Source: Paenibacillus protaetiae
GTDB taxonomy: Bacteria; Bacillota; Bacilli; Paenibacillales; Paenibacillaceae
Direction: 5' to 3'
NCBI RefSeq assembly: GCF_004135365.1
Contig: NZ_CP035492.1
Location: forward strand, 2,464,001 to 2,528,000
DNA length: 64,000 nt
A model generated the notes under the pieces. It was not told the origin of the DNA. It saw only the letters and a program-made list of their open reading frames with translations, and did not search any database. This document shows positions 18,590 to 27,532 of the stretch, one piece after another (within the stretch, counting starts at the first letter, position 1; each line of letters opens with the position of its first letter). A program made the translations under genes and the position numbers.

Positions 18590-18656
18590 TTATCTCATCG
18601 CCTTCCGTTCAATATAAACCTGCTACACGCATTATAGGCACCGGCCGGATTGATCG

Positions 18657-19001
18657 TCAACGATGGCCGGATGCATTCCGGGCCAAATATTTGGCGCCCC
18701 ACGCATCCAGCTGCTCCAGCACAGGCAGCAAATCGCGGGCGATCTCCGTCAGCGAATATTCCACTCTGGGCGGTACCTCCCGGTATACTTCCCGGTGCAC
18801 CATGCCGTACTTCTCCAGTTCGCGGAGCTGCTGGGTAAGCATCGACTGCGTCACATGCGGAATGGCGCGCTGCAGCTCGCTGAACCGTTTCTTTTGCTCC
18901 CGAAGCTCCCATAATATAATAATTTTCCATTTTCCGGAAATGACATTTTGCGCATGTACAATCGGGCATTCCTCAAATGTGGCAATATGATTGGCAGCCA
19001 T
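18657..19001 (-). CDS. HxlR-family transcriptional regulator
   Basis: This 114-residue winged-helix regulator has the CPIVHAQNVISGKWKI start and a FSELQRAIPHVTQSMLTQQL recognition region typical of HxlR proteins. The family's conserved Cys near the N-terminus is present and may sense redox or electrophiles. ATG 19001 is preferred over an upstream TTG because AAGGAGAG precedes it. It is divergent from a DsbA-like oxidoreductase, which is its likely target. Confidence 0.85.
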   Translation of the reverse strand: MAANHIATFEECPIVHAQNVISGKWKIIILWELREQKKRFSELQRAIPHVTQSMLTQQLRELEKYGMVHREVYREVPPRVEYSLTEIARDLLPVLEQLDAWGAKYLARNASGHR

Positions 19002-19153
19002 CCGGGCAATCTCTCCTTCATCCAATAGTACACAAAAGCATACTACCTTTGGATTTGCATAGTACTTGTGCTTTTGATGCTTTTTCTATAATCTTAGAGT
19101 AATTTGCGGGCGCTGTCACCTGCCGCCTGGGAATAAGGGAGGATATATAGACG

Positions 19154-19876
19154 ATGGAAATCGAAGTTTGGTCTGATTATGTATGCCCGTTTTGTTATAT
19201 CGGCAAAAGACGATTCGAAGCTGCGCTGCAGCAGTTTAGACATAAAAATGAAGTGAACGTTATATACCGGAGCTTCGAGCTTGACCCGACAATCAGCCGG
19301 GACGGCAATCCCGGCGTATACGATATGCTGGCTGCCAAATACGGCATGAGCCGCGAGCAGGCAATTGCCAACACCAGCCATATTACGCAGCAAGCCAAAG
19401 AGCTTGGCCTGGACTATTATTTTGACCGCACGATTCTCACGAATACGTTTGATGCGCATCGTCTGTCGCATTATGCTGCTTCCAAAGGCAAACTTAGCGA
19501 AATGACGGAGCGTTTGTTAAAAGCGCATTTTACCGATACGCTTCATATCGGCAATCCGGAGACGCTGGCGGATTTGGCTGCGGAAGTCGGCCTTGACCGT
19601 GCAGAAGCACTCGCGGTGCTGGAGAGCGAACAATTTGCCAATGAGGTGCGCGCAGACGAAAACGATGCCGCGTCCATTGGCGTAAGAGGCGTGCCGTTTT
19701 TTGTATTTGACCGCAAATACGCGGTTTCCGGCGCACAGCCAAGCGAAGTGTTCCTGGATGTGCTGCAAAAAACATGGAACGAAGCCCATCCGCTTACCGT
19801 TGTCGGCTCCGCTGACGGCGTCGTATGCGGTGAAGACGGCTGCGTCATTCCGGGAAAAGAAGGCGCAGGCCAATGA
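19154..19876 (+). CDS. DsbA-family oxidoreductase (FrnE-like)
   Basis: This 240-residue thioredoxin-fold protein of the DsbA/FrnE group has the active-site CPFC at residues 11-14, after SDYV. The C-terminal part includes GVRGVPFFVFDRKYAVSGAQ, the cis-Pro region of the family. It has no signal peptide, so it acts in the cytoplasm. It overlaps the next gene (ATGA) and is divergent from an HxlR regulator, suggesting a redox- or electrophile-responsive two-gene operon. Confidence 0.87.
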   Translation: MEIEVWSDYVCPFCYIGKRRFEAALQQFRHKNEVNVIYRSFELDPTISRDGNPGVYDMLAAKYGMSREQAIANTSHITQQAKELGLDYYFDRTILTNTFDAHRLSHYAASKGKLSEMTERLLKAHFTDTLHIGNPETLADLAAEVGLDRAEALAVLESEQFANEVRADENDAASIGVRGVPFFVFDRKYAVSGAQPSEVFLDVLQKTWNEAHPLTVVGSADGVVCGEDGCVIPGKEGAGQ

Positions 19877-20886
19877 TTAAGCTTGGCGTATTGGATCAGG
19901 TATATGTCAGCGAAGGAAGAACCGCAACAGACGGTTTATATGAAGCGGCACGGTTAGCGCAGGAAGCGGAGCGCCTTGGTTATTCGCGCTTTTGGGTGTC
20001 GGAGCATCATGCGATGCGGGCGCTTGCTTTTTCCAGCCCGGAGGTGCTGATTGCTCACCTCGCAGCAGCGACCAAACGGATCCGGGTTGGCTCCGGCGGC
20101 ATTATGCTGCCGCATTACAGCGCGTACAAGGTGGCGGAGAACTTCCGGCTGCTTGAAGCGCTGCATCCGGGCCGCATCGACCTTGGCCTCGGCCGCGCGC
20201 CGGGCGGCATGCCGCTGGCAACAAGAGCGCTGCAGCAGGATAAATACGTCGATGTGAATAAATTTCCGCAGCAGGTGCTGGACCTGATTGGTTATTTGCA
20301 CGATGCGATGCCTCCCGGCCACCAGTTCGAGAAGCTGGTTGCTTCGCCGGTGGTGCCAACCGCTCCGGAAATTTGGCTGCTCGGCTCGAGCGGCGAAGGC
20401 GCACGAATTGCCGCTATGCTGGGCACTAACTACGCGTTTGCGGAGTTTTTCGGGACTCCTGGCGGGCAGGAAGCAACCCACTATTACAATAATCATTTTG
20501 AACCCAATCACGTGCTGGAGGATAAGCCGCGTTCCATGATTGCAACGCTGGCGATTTGCGCCGAAACGGAAGAAGAAGCGGACCGCCTTGCCAGAAGCGC
20601 GGACCTGTTGTTCCTCGGCATCCGCACCGGGCTTGAAATGCCCTATATGCCCTCCGTCCAAACGGCAACGGATTACCCGTATACGGAAATGGACCGGCTC
20701 CATATTCAGCAAATCCGCCAGCGGCGCATCATCGGCACGCCCGAGCAGGTGAAGGAACAGCTGCTGCGCATGGGCGAAGAGTATAACGTAGGCGAAATTT
20801 TGATCAACAGCCCGATCCACGATCCGGAGGCGCGCATCCGCTCTTACGAGCTGATTGCCCATGCATTTGGGATGCGGGGCGAATAA
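19873..20886 (+). CDS. Luciferase-like flavin-dependent monooxygenase (LLM class)
   Basis: This 337-residue TIM-barrel protein of the bacterial luciferase-like superfamily starts with GVLDQVYVSEGRTA and has WVSEHHAM and RVGSGGIMLPHYSAYKVAE near the N-terminus, typical of the group. It probably uses reduced flavin and oxygen on an unknown substrate. Its ATG overlaps the end of the DsbA-like gene. A hairpin terminator follows. Confidence 0.85.
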   Translation: MIKLGVLDQVYVSEGRTATDGLYEAARLAQEAERLGYSRFWVSEHHAMRALAFSSPEVLIAHLAAATKRIRVGSGGIMLPHYSAYKVAENFRLLEALHPGRIDLGLGRAPGGMPLATRALQQDKYVDVNKFPQQVLDLIGYLHDAMPPGHQFEKLVASPVVPTAPEIWLLGSSGEGARIAAMLGTNYAFAEFFGTPGGQEATHYYNNHFEPNHVLEDKPRSMIATLAICAETEEEADRLARSADLLFLGIRTGLEMPYMPSVQTATDYPYTEMDRLHIQQIRQRRIIGTPEQVKEQLLRMGEEYNVGEILINSPIHDPEARIRSYELIAHAFGMRGE

Positions 20887-20916
20887 TAGCGGAGCTGAAT
20901 TTCAGCCCTGAGCTAT

Positions 20917-20962
20917 AAACAAGCGGCAGCACGGGACATCCCGGTCTGCCGCTTGTTTTGTT
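20917..20962. terminator. Terminator after the luciferase-like gene
   Basis: ACAAGCGGCAG pairs with CTGCCGCTTGT around a CGGG/CCCG inner stem and is followed by a T-rich run. It is symmetrical and may also end the leftward gene at 21 kb. Confidence 0.85.
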
Positions 20963-21134
20963 GTTATGCGAAGGCCGGCAGCAGGCCTGACGGCTATGTA
21001 AACGCCTCAAGCCACTCGCAGCCCTCAGGAAACTGCTGCGATAAAGCGGTTTTCAGCCAAGCTTGCCGCTCCTTGGCTAGCATTGTAAAAAAAACATCTT
21101 CTGCATTACCTTTTGCCGCATGTTCCGCACGGGC

Positions 21135-21659
21135 TTACCAGCCTTGGGCCTGCAGCCGCTCAAGCGTCTCAACCGCATAATCGACCAGACGCCCGACGTC
21201 CTCCATCTGCTCTTCATTAATCGTCCGGTTAAACCGGATTTCCGCCGCATTGCGGTAAACCGGCGGCTCGTGCCCGTACTCATAGCTGATCGTCTGAACA
21301 GGCGGCAGCGCCGGATTCCATATTTCCTTCAATATTTGATCAATCGTACGGCAAGCCTGTTCGGTTTCCTCCAGCTCCAGATGGAACACGACGCGGAGAA
21401 CGCAGCCTGGACTAGCCCCCTCCTGCTCCAATATTTCAGCGGCAAGCTCCTTCAGCGATGCATCCAGCACGATTTCCGCCACAGCGTTCCCGCCTCCTTC
21501 CGTCAGCCGGAAAGCAATTGCAAAACGCCTCGACATGACGGCCATCTCCAGCAGATCGCTTCTGCCGGTCGCAAGCACCTTGCCGTCCAGATTATCCAGA
21601 TCGTAAACGGCGTTCTCGAACGCCACTTTCAAATTGTCAAACACAGTAGGATCAAACAT
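21135..21659 (-). CDS. Conserved-looking hypothetical protein with possible read-through extension
   Basis: This is a 174-residue protein with no recognised domain; a hydrophilic, acidic sequence. The start at 21659 (ATG before FDPTVF) has TTGGAGTG 9 bases upstream. After the TAA at 21135 the same frame stays open for 46 more codons to a TAG at 20994, and the extension looks like protein (AEDVFFTMLAKERQAWLKTA). The stop could be a point mutation, a sequence error, or the true end. Monocistronic, convergent with the luciferase-like gene. Confidence 0.65.
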   Translation of the reverse strand: MFDPTVFDNLKVAFENAVYDLDNLDGKVLATGRSDLLEMAVMSRRFAIAFRLTEGGGNAVAEIVLDASLKELAAEILEQEGASPGCVLRVVFHLELEETEQACRTIDQILKEIWNPALPPVQTISYEYGHEPPVYRNAAEIRFNRTINEEQMEDVGRLVDYAVETLERLQAQGW

Positions 21660-21822
21660 GCTGTTTTCACTCCAAGTCATTAATTCATTGTGCAGCTGTA
21701 TTCCGCTTTGATCCGGTATCGCTGGTACGGGATAATTGGCCGGGTTTCTTCGCGTAGCAACCGGCCGCCGATTTACGTATAATATAGTTCTAACCAATAT
21801 CGAACGACAGGAGAAAGTTGTG

Positions 21823-22008
21823 ATGAAAATTTACGTCATTCTTTCCTTCCATGAAGATGGAATGGATAATGTATATGTCGGTACGGATGAAGAAAAAGCG
21901 CTGTCCTTGAAGCCCGAAGATTTCGAACCTTGCGACGCGCTGTTTGTTGAAATTTGGGAAGACGGCGAAAAAATCGACGACTACCGCCTGGAAACAAAAG
22001 TGCAGTAA
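21823..22008 (+). CDS. Small acidic protein, function unknown
   Basis: This 61-residue acidic protein has Asp/Glu-rich sequence and no cysteine cluster or membrane segment. ATG at 21823 follows AGGAGAAAG, and TATAAT at 21778-21783 is a possible -10 element. I do not recognise the family. It is divergent from the unknown gene at 21135. Confidence 0.65.
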   Translation: MKIYVILSFHEDGMDNVYVGTDEEKALSLKPEDFEPCDALFVEIWEDGEKIDDYRLETKVQ

Positions 22009-22220
22009 GCCTGCAGCCCTTCCGCTCCGGCTGCGCTTGCCGCAAATGCAGCTAGCGCTGAATTTACACCGTCCAGCCCGGGCGCTGGTAACAGGTGCGA
22101 TGCTGCGCCAATCGCCATGCCGCTAATGCCGGCATGGCAGCGGCCTATGTCTTCTCCGGCGCAGCAAACAGCCGCCCGGATCAATGGGCACTATGGCTCC
22201 GCACTGGCGGCGCGGACAAG

Positions 22221-22685
22221 CTATTGCTCCAGGCTGCCGCCTTCAAATGCCGCAATCCGCTCGCGGGCGGTGTCGGGGATTGGCGTGCTTTTGCCAGTGC
22301 CTGTATCAATCAGCACGATAGTGCCGCGGCCAGCCGCTTTCAGTTCGCCGTTTGCGGCAAGCGCGTAATGAATGTCGATCGAGGACCGGCCAAGGCGAGC
22401 CGCACGCACATGCAGGCGCAGCGGATCTTTTAAATACACCTGCGCCAAGTATTGGCATTCCAGGTCCGCGACCACCGATACCCTTTCCTTCCCGAACAGT
22501 GCATCCGTCAAATCCAGATTCTCAAAATAATCGATTCTTCCTTGCTCAAAATACATAAAATAGCTGACATTATTCACATGGCCCAGCATATCCGTCTCAC
22601 AATAACGAACCTTGATCGGCACATCAAAATGAAACTTTTGCAGCCAGCCTTCCATATCCGGTTGAATGAAGCTGATTTTTTTCAT
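22221..22685 (-). CDS. Acyl-CoA thioesterase, hotdog fold (4HBT family)
   Basis: This 154-residue thioesterase-like protein hydrolyses or binds acyl-CoA or acyl-ACP. The family motif is VRYCETDMLGHVNNVSYFMY, with the catalytic-type Asp in the ETD element. ATG at 22685 has AAGGAGATT upstream; an in-frame TTG three codons earlier lies nearer that site. The stretch of about 210 bp downstream to the small acidic gene shows no other clear gene. Confidence 0.83.
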   Translation of the reverse strand: MKKISFIQPDMEGWLQKFHFDVPIKVRYCETDMLGHVNNVSYFMYFEQGRIDYFENLDLTDALFGKERVSVVADLECQYLAQVYLKDPLRLHVRAARLGRSSIDIHYALAANGELKAAGRGTIVLIDTGTGKSTPIPDTARERIAAFEGGSLEQ

Positions 22686-22876
22686 AATCCGCAATCTCCT
22701 TCATGCTGCCAATTGTTTACTTGCTTTATTGTAGTGCGATTGCGCATGTTTCGCAATGAACGGCATGCCGAGGATACAAACCCGCTCGCCCTCCGCGCGT
22801 GAATGTGTTATAGTGTAAAAGCTGAACAAGTATTCGCGATGCTTGATGTTTTTCCAAAAAGTTCATATCGACTGAT

Positions 22877-22964
22877 TCACTAGGGGTGTCTAACGGCTGA
22901 GATGGAGCGCTTGCGTTCCGAACCCTTGGAACCTGATCTGGATTATACCAGCGAAGGGAAGTGG
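22877..22964 (+). ncRNA. TPP riboswitch (THI element)
   Basis: It has the conserved blocks of the thiamine pyrophosphate aptamer: AGGGGTG (22882-22888), CTGAGATG (22897-22904), ACCCTTGGAACCTGATCTGG (22922-22941) and ACCAGCGAAGGGAA (22947-22960). It lies before thiZXY-thiM-thiD-thiE. The aptamer is followed by a terminator, so thiamine abundance should switch the operon off. Confidence 0.97.
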
Positions 22965-23009
22965 AGTGAGCATGCCTGGTTAGGCCGTCATTTGCGACGG
23001 TTTATTTCA

Positions 23010-23062
23010 AACGGCCCGTTCCTTTCCTTTTGCGGAAAAGAACGGGCCGTTTTTATTTTTTT
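23010..23062 (+). terminator. Terminator of the TPP riboswitch expression platform
   Basis: AACGGCCCGTTC (23010-23021) pairs with GAACGGGCCGTT (23040-23051), followed by T-run up to 23062, just before thiZ. Confidence 0.9.
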
Positions 23063-23082
23063 GACTTGGAGGTACACGAGAA

Positions 23083-23868
23083 GTGGCAGACACAACGCTG
23101 GAAATCGAACAGCTGGACTTCCGCTATGCCGGACGCGGGGCGGAAAGCCGGTATTTGCTCCGCGATGTAAACCTGCATGCGGACGCGGGCGAGTTTGTTT
23201 CGTTAATTGGTGCAAGCGGCTCCGGCAAAAGCACGCTGTTTAAGCTGATTGCCGGACTGCTTCAGCAGGACGGCGGCATAATCCGGCTAAACGGCAAGCC
23301 GGTTCACAACCGGCTTGGCCAGGTCGCTTACATGCCGCAAAACGACCTGCTGCTGCCATGGCGGACGGTGCTGGACAACTGCCTGCTGCCCATGGAGCTG
23401 GCCGGCCGAAAAAAACGCGACCGTGAGCCAATGAAGCAGCAAGTTCGCGGTGTGCTCGCAAGCTTTGGGCTAGCCGGCGTAGAAGCCGCTTATCCCCGGG
23501 AACTGTCCGGCGGCATGAAGCAGCGCGCCGCTTTGGCGCGGACGCTGGCCTGCGGCCATGAGCTGCTGCTGCTGGATGAGCCGTTTGGCGCGCTGGATGC
23601 GATGACCAAACGCGGCATGCACCGCTGGCTGCTGGAGCTATGGGGCGGCATGAACCAGACCGTGCTGTTTATTACGCATGATTTGGAGGAAGCGCTGCTG
23701 CTCAGCGACCGGATTTACGTGCTGGGCGGCGATCATCCCGGAGGCGCAGCCGAAGTGAAGATCGGACTGCCTCGGCCGCGGGATTACCGGATGATCTATG
23801 AGCCCAAGTTTATGGAGATGAGACAACAATTGGAGCGGATGCTGGATGAACAAGCGATTTTTTCATAG
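23083..23868 (+). CDS. thiZ: Thiamine-precursor ABC transporter ATP-binding protein
   Basis: This is the ATPase of a ThiXYZ-type importer of hydroxymethylpyrimidine precursors (formylaminopyrimidine). It carries Walker A GASGSGKST, signature ELSGGMKQR and Walker B LLLLDEPFGALD. GTG start with GGAGG upstream. It is the first gene after the TPP riboswitch and overlaps thiX by 23 bp. Assignment rests on the riboswitch, the neighbouring thi genes and the ThiY-like binding protein. Confidence 0.87.
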   Translation: MADTTLEIEQLDFRYAGRGAESRYLLRDVNLHADAGEFVSLIGASGSGKSTLFKLIAGLLQQDGGIIRLNGKPVHNRLGQVAYMPQNDLLLPWRTVLDNCLLPMELAGRKKRDREPMKQQVRGVLASFGLAGVEAAYPRELSGGMKQRAALARTLACGHELLLLDEPFGALDAMTKRGMHRWLLELWGGMNQTVLFITHDLEEALLLSDRIYVLGGDHPGGAAEVKIGLPRPRDYRMIYEPKFMEMRQQLERMLDEQAIFS

Positions 23869-24619
23869 ATGGGCGGAAAATTACGGCCTGTTTCTGCTGC
23901 TGCTCGCCGCATTGCTTGCTGCCTGGGAAATGGCGGCCCGCCTCGGCTGGGTCCCTTCGTTTATTTTACCCGCGCCTACTTCCGTCGGCCAGGCGCTGGC
24001 GGATGACCGTTCCCTGCTGCTGGGGAAGCATCTGCCTGCAACGCTGCGGGAAGCCGGCTTAGGGTTCGCCGTTTCCGTTGCCATCGGCACGGTATTGGGC
24101 GTACTGATGCATACGTCCCGTCTGCTGGCCAAAGCGCTGTACCCGTTTATCGTCATCAGCCAGACGATTCCGCTTATTGCGCTGTCGCCCGTGCTCATCA
24201 TGTGGCTGGGCTACACCATATGGGCCAAAGCGGCGATCGTTTTTTTGACCGCCTTCTTCCCGGTTGTCGTCAGCACGTACGACGGCCTGTCGCGCAAAAA
24301 CAACGGATACGCGGAGCTGCTGCTGACGATGGGCGCGACCCGCGCGGAAATATTCCGCAAAGTCAGCGTCCCGCTTGCTCTTCCCGCTTACTTCTCCGGC
24401 TTAAAGCTGGCGATCGTGTATTGCGTCGTAGGGGCTACGATCGGCGAGTGGCTTGGCGGCACCGAAGGGCTGGGCTACTTCAGCAAGCGGATGTCGGGCA
24501 GCCTCCACACCGATTCCATGTTTGCGGCTATCCTGCTGCTGTCGCTGCTGGGCATTGTTTTATTTGCCGCGGTTGCGGCGCTCGAGCGGCTTATTTTACA
24601 GAAAAGGGGTTATGAATGA
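23846..24619 (+). CDS. thiX: Thiamine-precursor ABC transporter permease
   Basis: This BPD-type permease has 257 residues and about six hydrophobic segments. The EAA loop is MGATRAEIFRKVSVPLALPA, and the preceding SQTIPLIALSPVLIMWLGY is typical of nitrate/taurine/HMP-type permeases. It overlaps thiZ and thiY and works with them to import HMP precursors. Confidence 0.87.
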   Translation: MNKRFFHRWAENYGLFLLLLAALLAAWEMAARLGWVPSFILPAPTSVGQALADDRSLLLGKHLPATLREAGLGFAVSVAIGTVLGVLMHTSRLLAKALYPFIVISQTIPLIALSPVLIMWLGYTIWAKAAIVFLTAFFPVVVSTYDGLSRKNNGYAELLLTMGATRAEIFRKVSVPLALPAYFSGLKLAIVYCVVGATIGEWLGGTEGLGYFSKRMSGSLHTDSMFAAILLLSLLGIVLFAAVAALERLILQKRGYE

Positions 24620-25658
24620 AATGATAAAATCTTATTTTTACCGAACCGGACCAACCCTGCTTTTATTGCTTGCATGTATGCTTATCCTCGGGGCTTGCGG
24701 CACAAACAACGGCAGCACCGCGGGGGCTGGCTCCACTTCTGCCGGGGAGCAGCCGAAACCAAAAGACAAGCTGACCATCATGCTGGACTGGTACCCTAAC
24801 GCTGTCCACTCCTTCCTGTACGCCGCGCAGGAGCTGGGTTATTTTGCAGACGAAGGGCTGGACGTGCAAATCCAGATGCCTGCCGATACGAATGATGCGC
24901 TGAAGCTGGCGGCTGCCGGCAAAGTCGATCTGGCGCTCAGCTACGAACCGCAGGTGCTCATGGCACGCGGCGAAGGCATTCCGGTCAAGTCGGTTGGCGC
25001 CGTTGTCCGGCATACGCTGAACCACCTGTTTGTGCCGGAAGGCGGACCGATCCAGTCCCCTAAAGACCTGGAGGGCAAGACGTTGGGCTATTCCTCCATT
25101 CCGCTGGAGGAAGCCGTCATCCGCACGATGGTTCAAACCGACGGCGGCAACCCCGACAAGGTGAAGCTGGTTGATGTTGGTTTTGATCTGATCCCGGCCA
25201 TCGCGACCAAACAGACGGATGCCATTATCGGCGGATTCATTAACCACGAGAAGCTGCTGCTGGCCAAAGAGGGCCATCCGGTAGCCGACCTGGACCCGGC
25301 CAAATACGGCGTGCCGGATTATTATGAGCTTGTATTTACGGCAAGCGACGATACGCTTGCTTCCAAATCGGATGCGATCAAACGTTTTATGGCGGCGGCA
25401 GCCAAAGGCCAGCAATACGTTAAAGACCATCCGGCGGAAGGCCTCGGCATTCTACTGAAACATGAGGACAAAACAAGCCCGCTGGATAAAGACGTCGAAA
25501 CCGAAAGCCTGCAAATTCTGCTGCCGCTGATGGATGCCGGAGACAAGCCGTTTGGTTACCAAGATCCGGAATCGTGGGCGAAGGTGCAGGCATGGCTGCA
25601 AAGCAACGGCTTGCTGGACCCGTCCGTAAAAGCCGAAGATGCATTCGTCAATTTATAG
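24612..25658 (+). CDS. thiY: Thiamine-precursor ABC transporter substrate-binding lipoprotein (NMT1/THI5-like)
   Basis: This binding protein has a lipobox (LGAC) and a mature domain of the NMT1/THI5 type: DWYPNAVHSFLYAAQELGYF, then VDLALSYEPQVLMARG. About 348 residues. A second ATG at 24621 is better spaced from AAAGGGG and may be the true start. It overlaps the end of thiX by 8 bp. It probably binds N-formylaminopyrimidine or a related HMP precursor. Confidence 0.88.
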   Translation: MNEMIKSYFYRTGPTLLLLLACMLILGACGTNNGSTAGAGSTSAGEQPKPKDKLTIMLDWYPNAVHSFLYAAQELGYFADEGLDVQIQMPADTNDALKLAAAGKVDLALSYEPQVLMARGEGIPVKSVGAVVRHTLNHLFVPEGGPIQSPKDLEGKTLGYSSIPLEEAVIRTMVQTDGGNPDKVKLVDVGFDLIPAIATKQTDAIIGGFINHEKLLLAKEGHPVADLDPAKYGVPDYYELVFTASDDTLASKSDAIKRFMAAAAKGQQYVKDHPAEGLGILLKHEDKTSPLDKDVETESLQILLPLMDAGDKPFGYQDPESWAKVQAWLQSNGLLDPSVKAEDAFVNL

Positions 25659-25741
25659 GATGGTGCAGGCCGGCCATTTTGCATGGTCATAAATCCTCAT
25701 CCCTTTACAATACGTAACACCATTATAAGGAGGCGTTATTG

Positions 25742-26550
25742 ATGTCTTATTTGAACCTCGTACGTGAACGCAATCCGCTTGTGCACAACATTACGAACCT
25801 CGTCGTCACCAACTTTACGGCCAACGGCCTGCTTGCTTTAGGAGCTTCGCCGTTTATGGCTTACGCCCCCGAAGAAGTCGAAGATGTTGCCCGGATATCC
25901 GGCTCTGTTGTGCTGAATATCGGGACGCTGGACGAAAATATTATCCATGCCTGCCTGCTTGCAGGGCGTTCTGCGAATACGGCTGGCGTGCCCGTCGTGT
26001 TTGATCCGGTTGGCGCAGGCGCAACGCCGTACCGCACGGAAGCGGCCGAAACGATTATCAAGCAGGTCAAAGTAACTGCGCTGCGGGCAATGTCGCGGAA
26101 ATCGCCAACGTTGCCGGAGAAGAGTGGTCCATTAAAGGCGTAGATGCCGGCGAAGGGGATGGCGATGCTGCCGCCCTTGCCAAACGCGCCGCGCAAAAGC
26201 TCGGCTGCATCGTAGCGGTTACCGGCAAAGAAGATATCGTGTCCGATGGCCTGCAAACAGCTGTCATTAGCGGCGGCCACCCGATTTTGACCAAAGTAAC
26301 GGGCACCGGGTGCCTGCTCAGCTCGGTTATCGGCGCTTTTCTCGCGGTTGCCGGAACGGACGCGCCGAATCGTTTTGATGCGGTGACGGAAGCACTGGCT
26401 TTTTACGGCATGGCTGCGGAAGCGGCCTATGAGCGGGCGGGCAGCCAAGGCCCCGGCAGCTTCCAAACCGAGTTTCTGAACCAGTTGGCGCTGCTTGCGC
26501 CGGAGGAAACTTCTCTACAGTCCAAAATCCGCCATTTATCCGTTAAATAA
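25742..26550 (+). pseudogene. thiM: Hydroxyethylthiazole kinase, interrupted by a frameshift
   Basis: ThiM phosphorylates 4-methyl-5-hydroxyethylthiazole in thiamine salvage. The N-terminal half (from [20 protein letters not shown]) is in one frame, and the C-terminal half (from about [13 protein letters not shown]; later [17 protein letters not shown]) in another. One more G in CTGCGGGCAATG (26081-26092) would give the expected LRGNVAE junction. AGGAGG is directly before the ATG at 25742. The rest of the gene is well conserved, so a sequencing indel is more likely than a real loss; thiD and thiE downstream are intact. Confidence 0.85.
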
Positions 26551-26553
26551 CAA

Positions 26554-26693
26554 GCTTATGCTTCCGGAGCAAGATTTTACTGCGGTGTAGTTTCTGTGAA
26601 GCAATGCTTCGTAAAACTTTTAGGCTTATGCTTCCGGAGCAAGATTTTACTGCGGTGTAGTTTCTGTGAAGCAATGCTTCGTAAAACTTTTAG
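26554..26693. repeat. Perfect 70-bp tandem duplication before thiD
   Basis: Two identical 70-bp copies (26554-26623 and 26624-26693) lie between thiM and thiD. Each copy includes a small palindrome GAAGCAATGCTTC. The last G of the second copy is the first base of the thiD ribosome site AGGAGGG. Confidence 0.97.
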
Positions 26694-26704
26694 GAGGGAT
26701 AAGC

Positions 26705-27532
26705 ATGACCGTTTATCAGGCACTTACGATTGCCGGCTCCGACAGCGGAGGCGGCGCAGGCATACAAGCCGACCTGAAGACATTTCAGGAGCTTGGCGTA
26801 TACGGCATGAGCGCGATTACCGCCATTACGGCGCAAAATACGCTGGGCGTGCACGGCGTTTACCCGATGGATCTGCTGGCGGTCGAAAGCCAGCTGGATG
26901 CAATTGGCGCCGACCTGAACCCTGGCGCGGTGAAAACCGGGATGCTGTTCAGCGCCGATATTATCGGCATCGTTGCCGATAAGGTAAAGCAATACGGCTG
27001 GAGCAAGCTGGTCATTGATCCGGTGATGGTCGCCAAAGGCGGCTCCGCGCTGCTCCAGCAGGAAGCGATCCGCGCATTGAAAAAGCAGCTCATTCCGCTG
27101 GCGCTTGTCACAACGCCCAACATTCCGGAAGCCGAGCTGCTGTGCGATATGCCGATCCGGACGCTCGCCGACCGCGAAGAGGCAGCCCGGCGCCTCGTGC
27201 AAATGGGCTCGCGCCATGTCGTCATGAAAGGCGGCCATGATGCCAATACGGAGCAGCTCGTCGATATGCTGTATGACGGAACGGAATTCATTTATTTGGA
27301 AAGCGCCCGTATTGATACGCGGCATACGCATGGCACGGGCTGCACGTTTTCCGCAGCGATTGCGGCGGAGCTTGCTGCAGGCAAAACAGTGGAAGAGGCG
27401 GTTCGCACCGCCAAAGCGTTTATCCAGGCAGCGATTGAAGACGGGCTTGGCATCGGCGGCGGCCACGGGCCTACGAACCATTTTGCCTACCAGCGCCGCT
27501 TAAGGGGGATGAGCCGTGCCGACGTGGAATGA
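26705..27532 (+). CDS. thiD: Hydroxymethylpyrimidine/phosphomethylpyrimidine kinase
   Basis: It phosphorylates HMP and HMP-phosphate in thiamine synthesis. 275 residues. Motifs: GSDSGGGAGIQADLKTF near the N-terminus, DPVMVAKGG in the middle and HGTGCTFSAAIAAEL near the C-terminus (the anion hole/catalytic region). ATG at 26705 with AGGAGGG upstream, formed at the end of the duplicated repeat. It overlaps thiE by 17 bp. Confidence 0.93.
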   Translation: MTVYQALTIAGSDSGGGAGIQADLKTFQELGVYGMSAITAITAQNTLGVHGVYPMDLLAVESQLDAIGADLNPGAVKTGMLFSADIIGIVADKVKQYGWSKLVIDPVMVAKGGSALLQQEAIRALKKQLIPLALVTTPNIPEAELLCDMPIRTLADREEAARRLVQMGSRHVVMKGGHDANTEQLVDMLYDGTEFIYLESARIDTRHTHGTGCTFSAAIAAELAAGKTVEEAVRTAKAFIQAAIEDGLGIGGGHGPTNHFAYQRRLRGMSRADVE

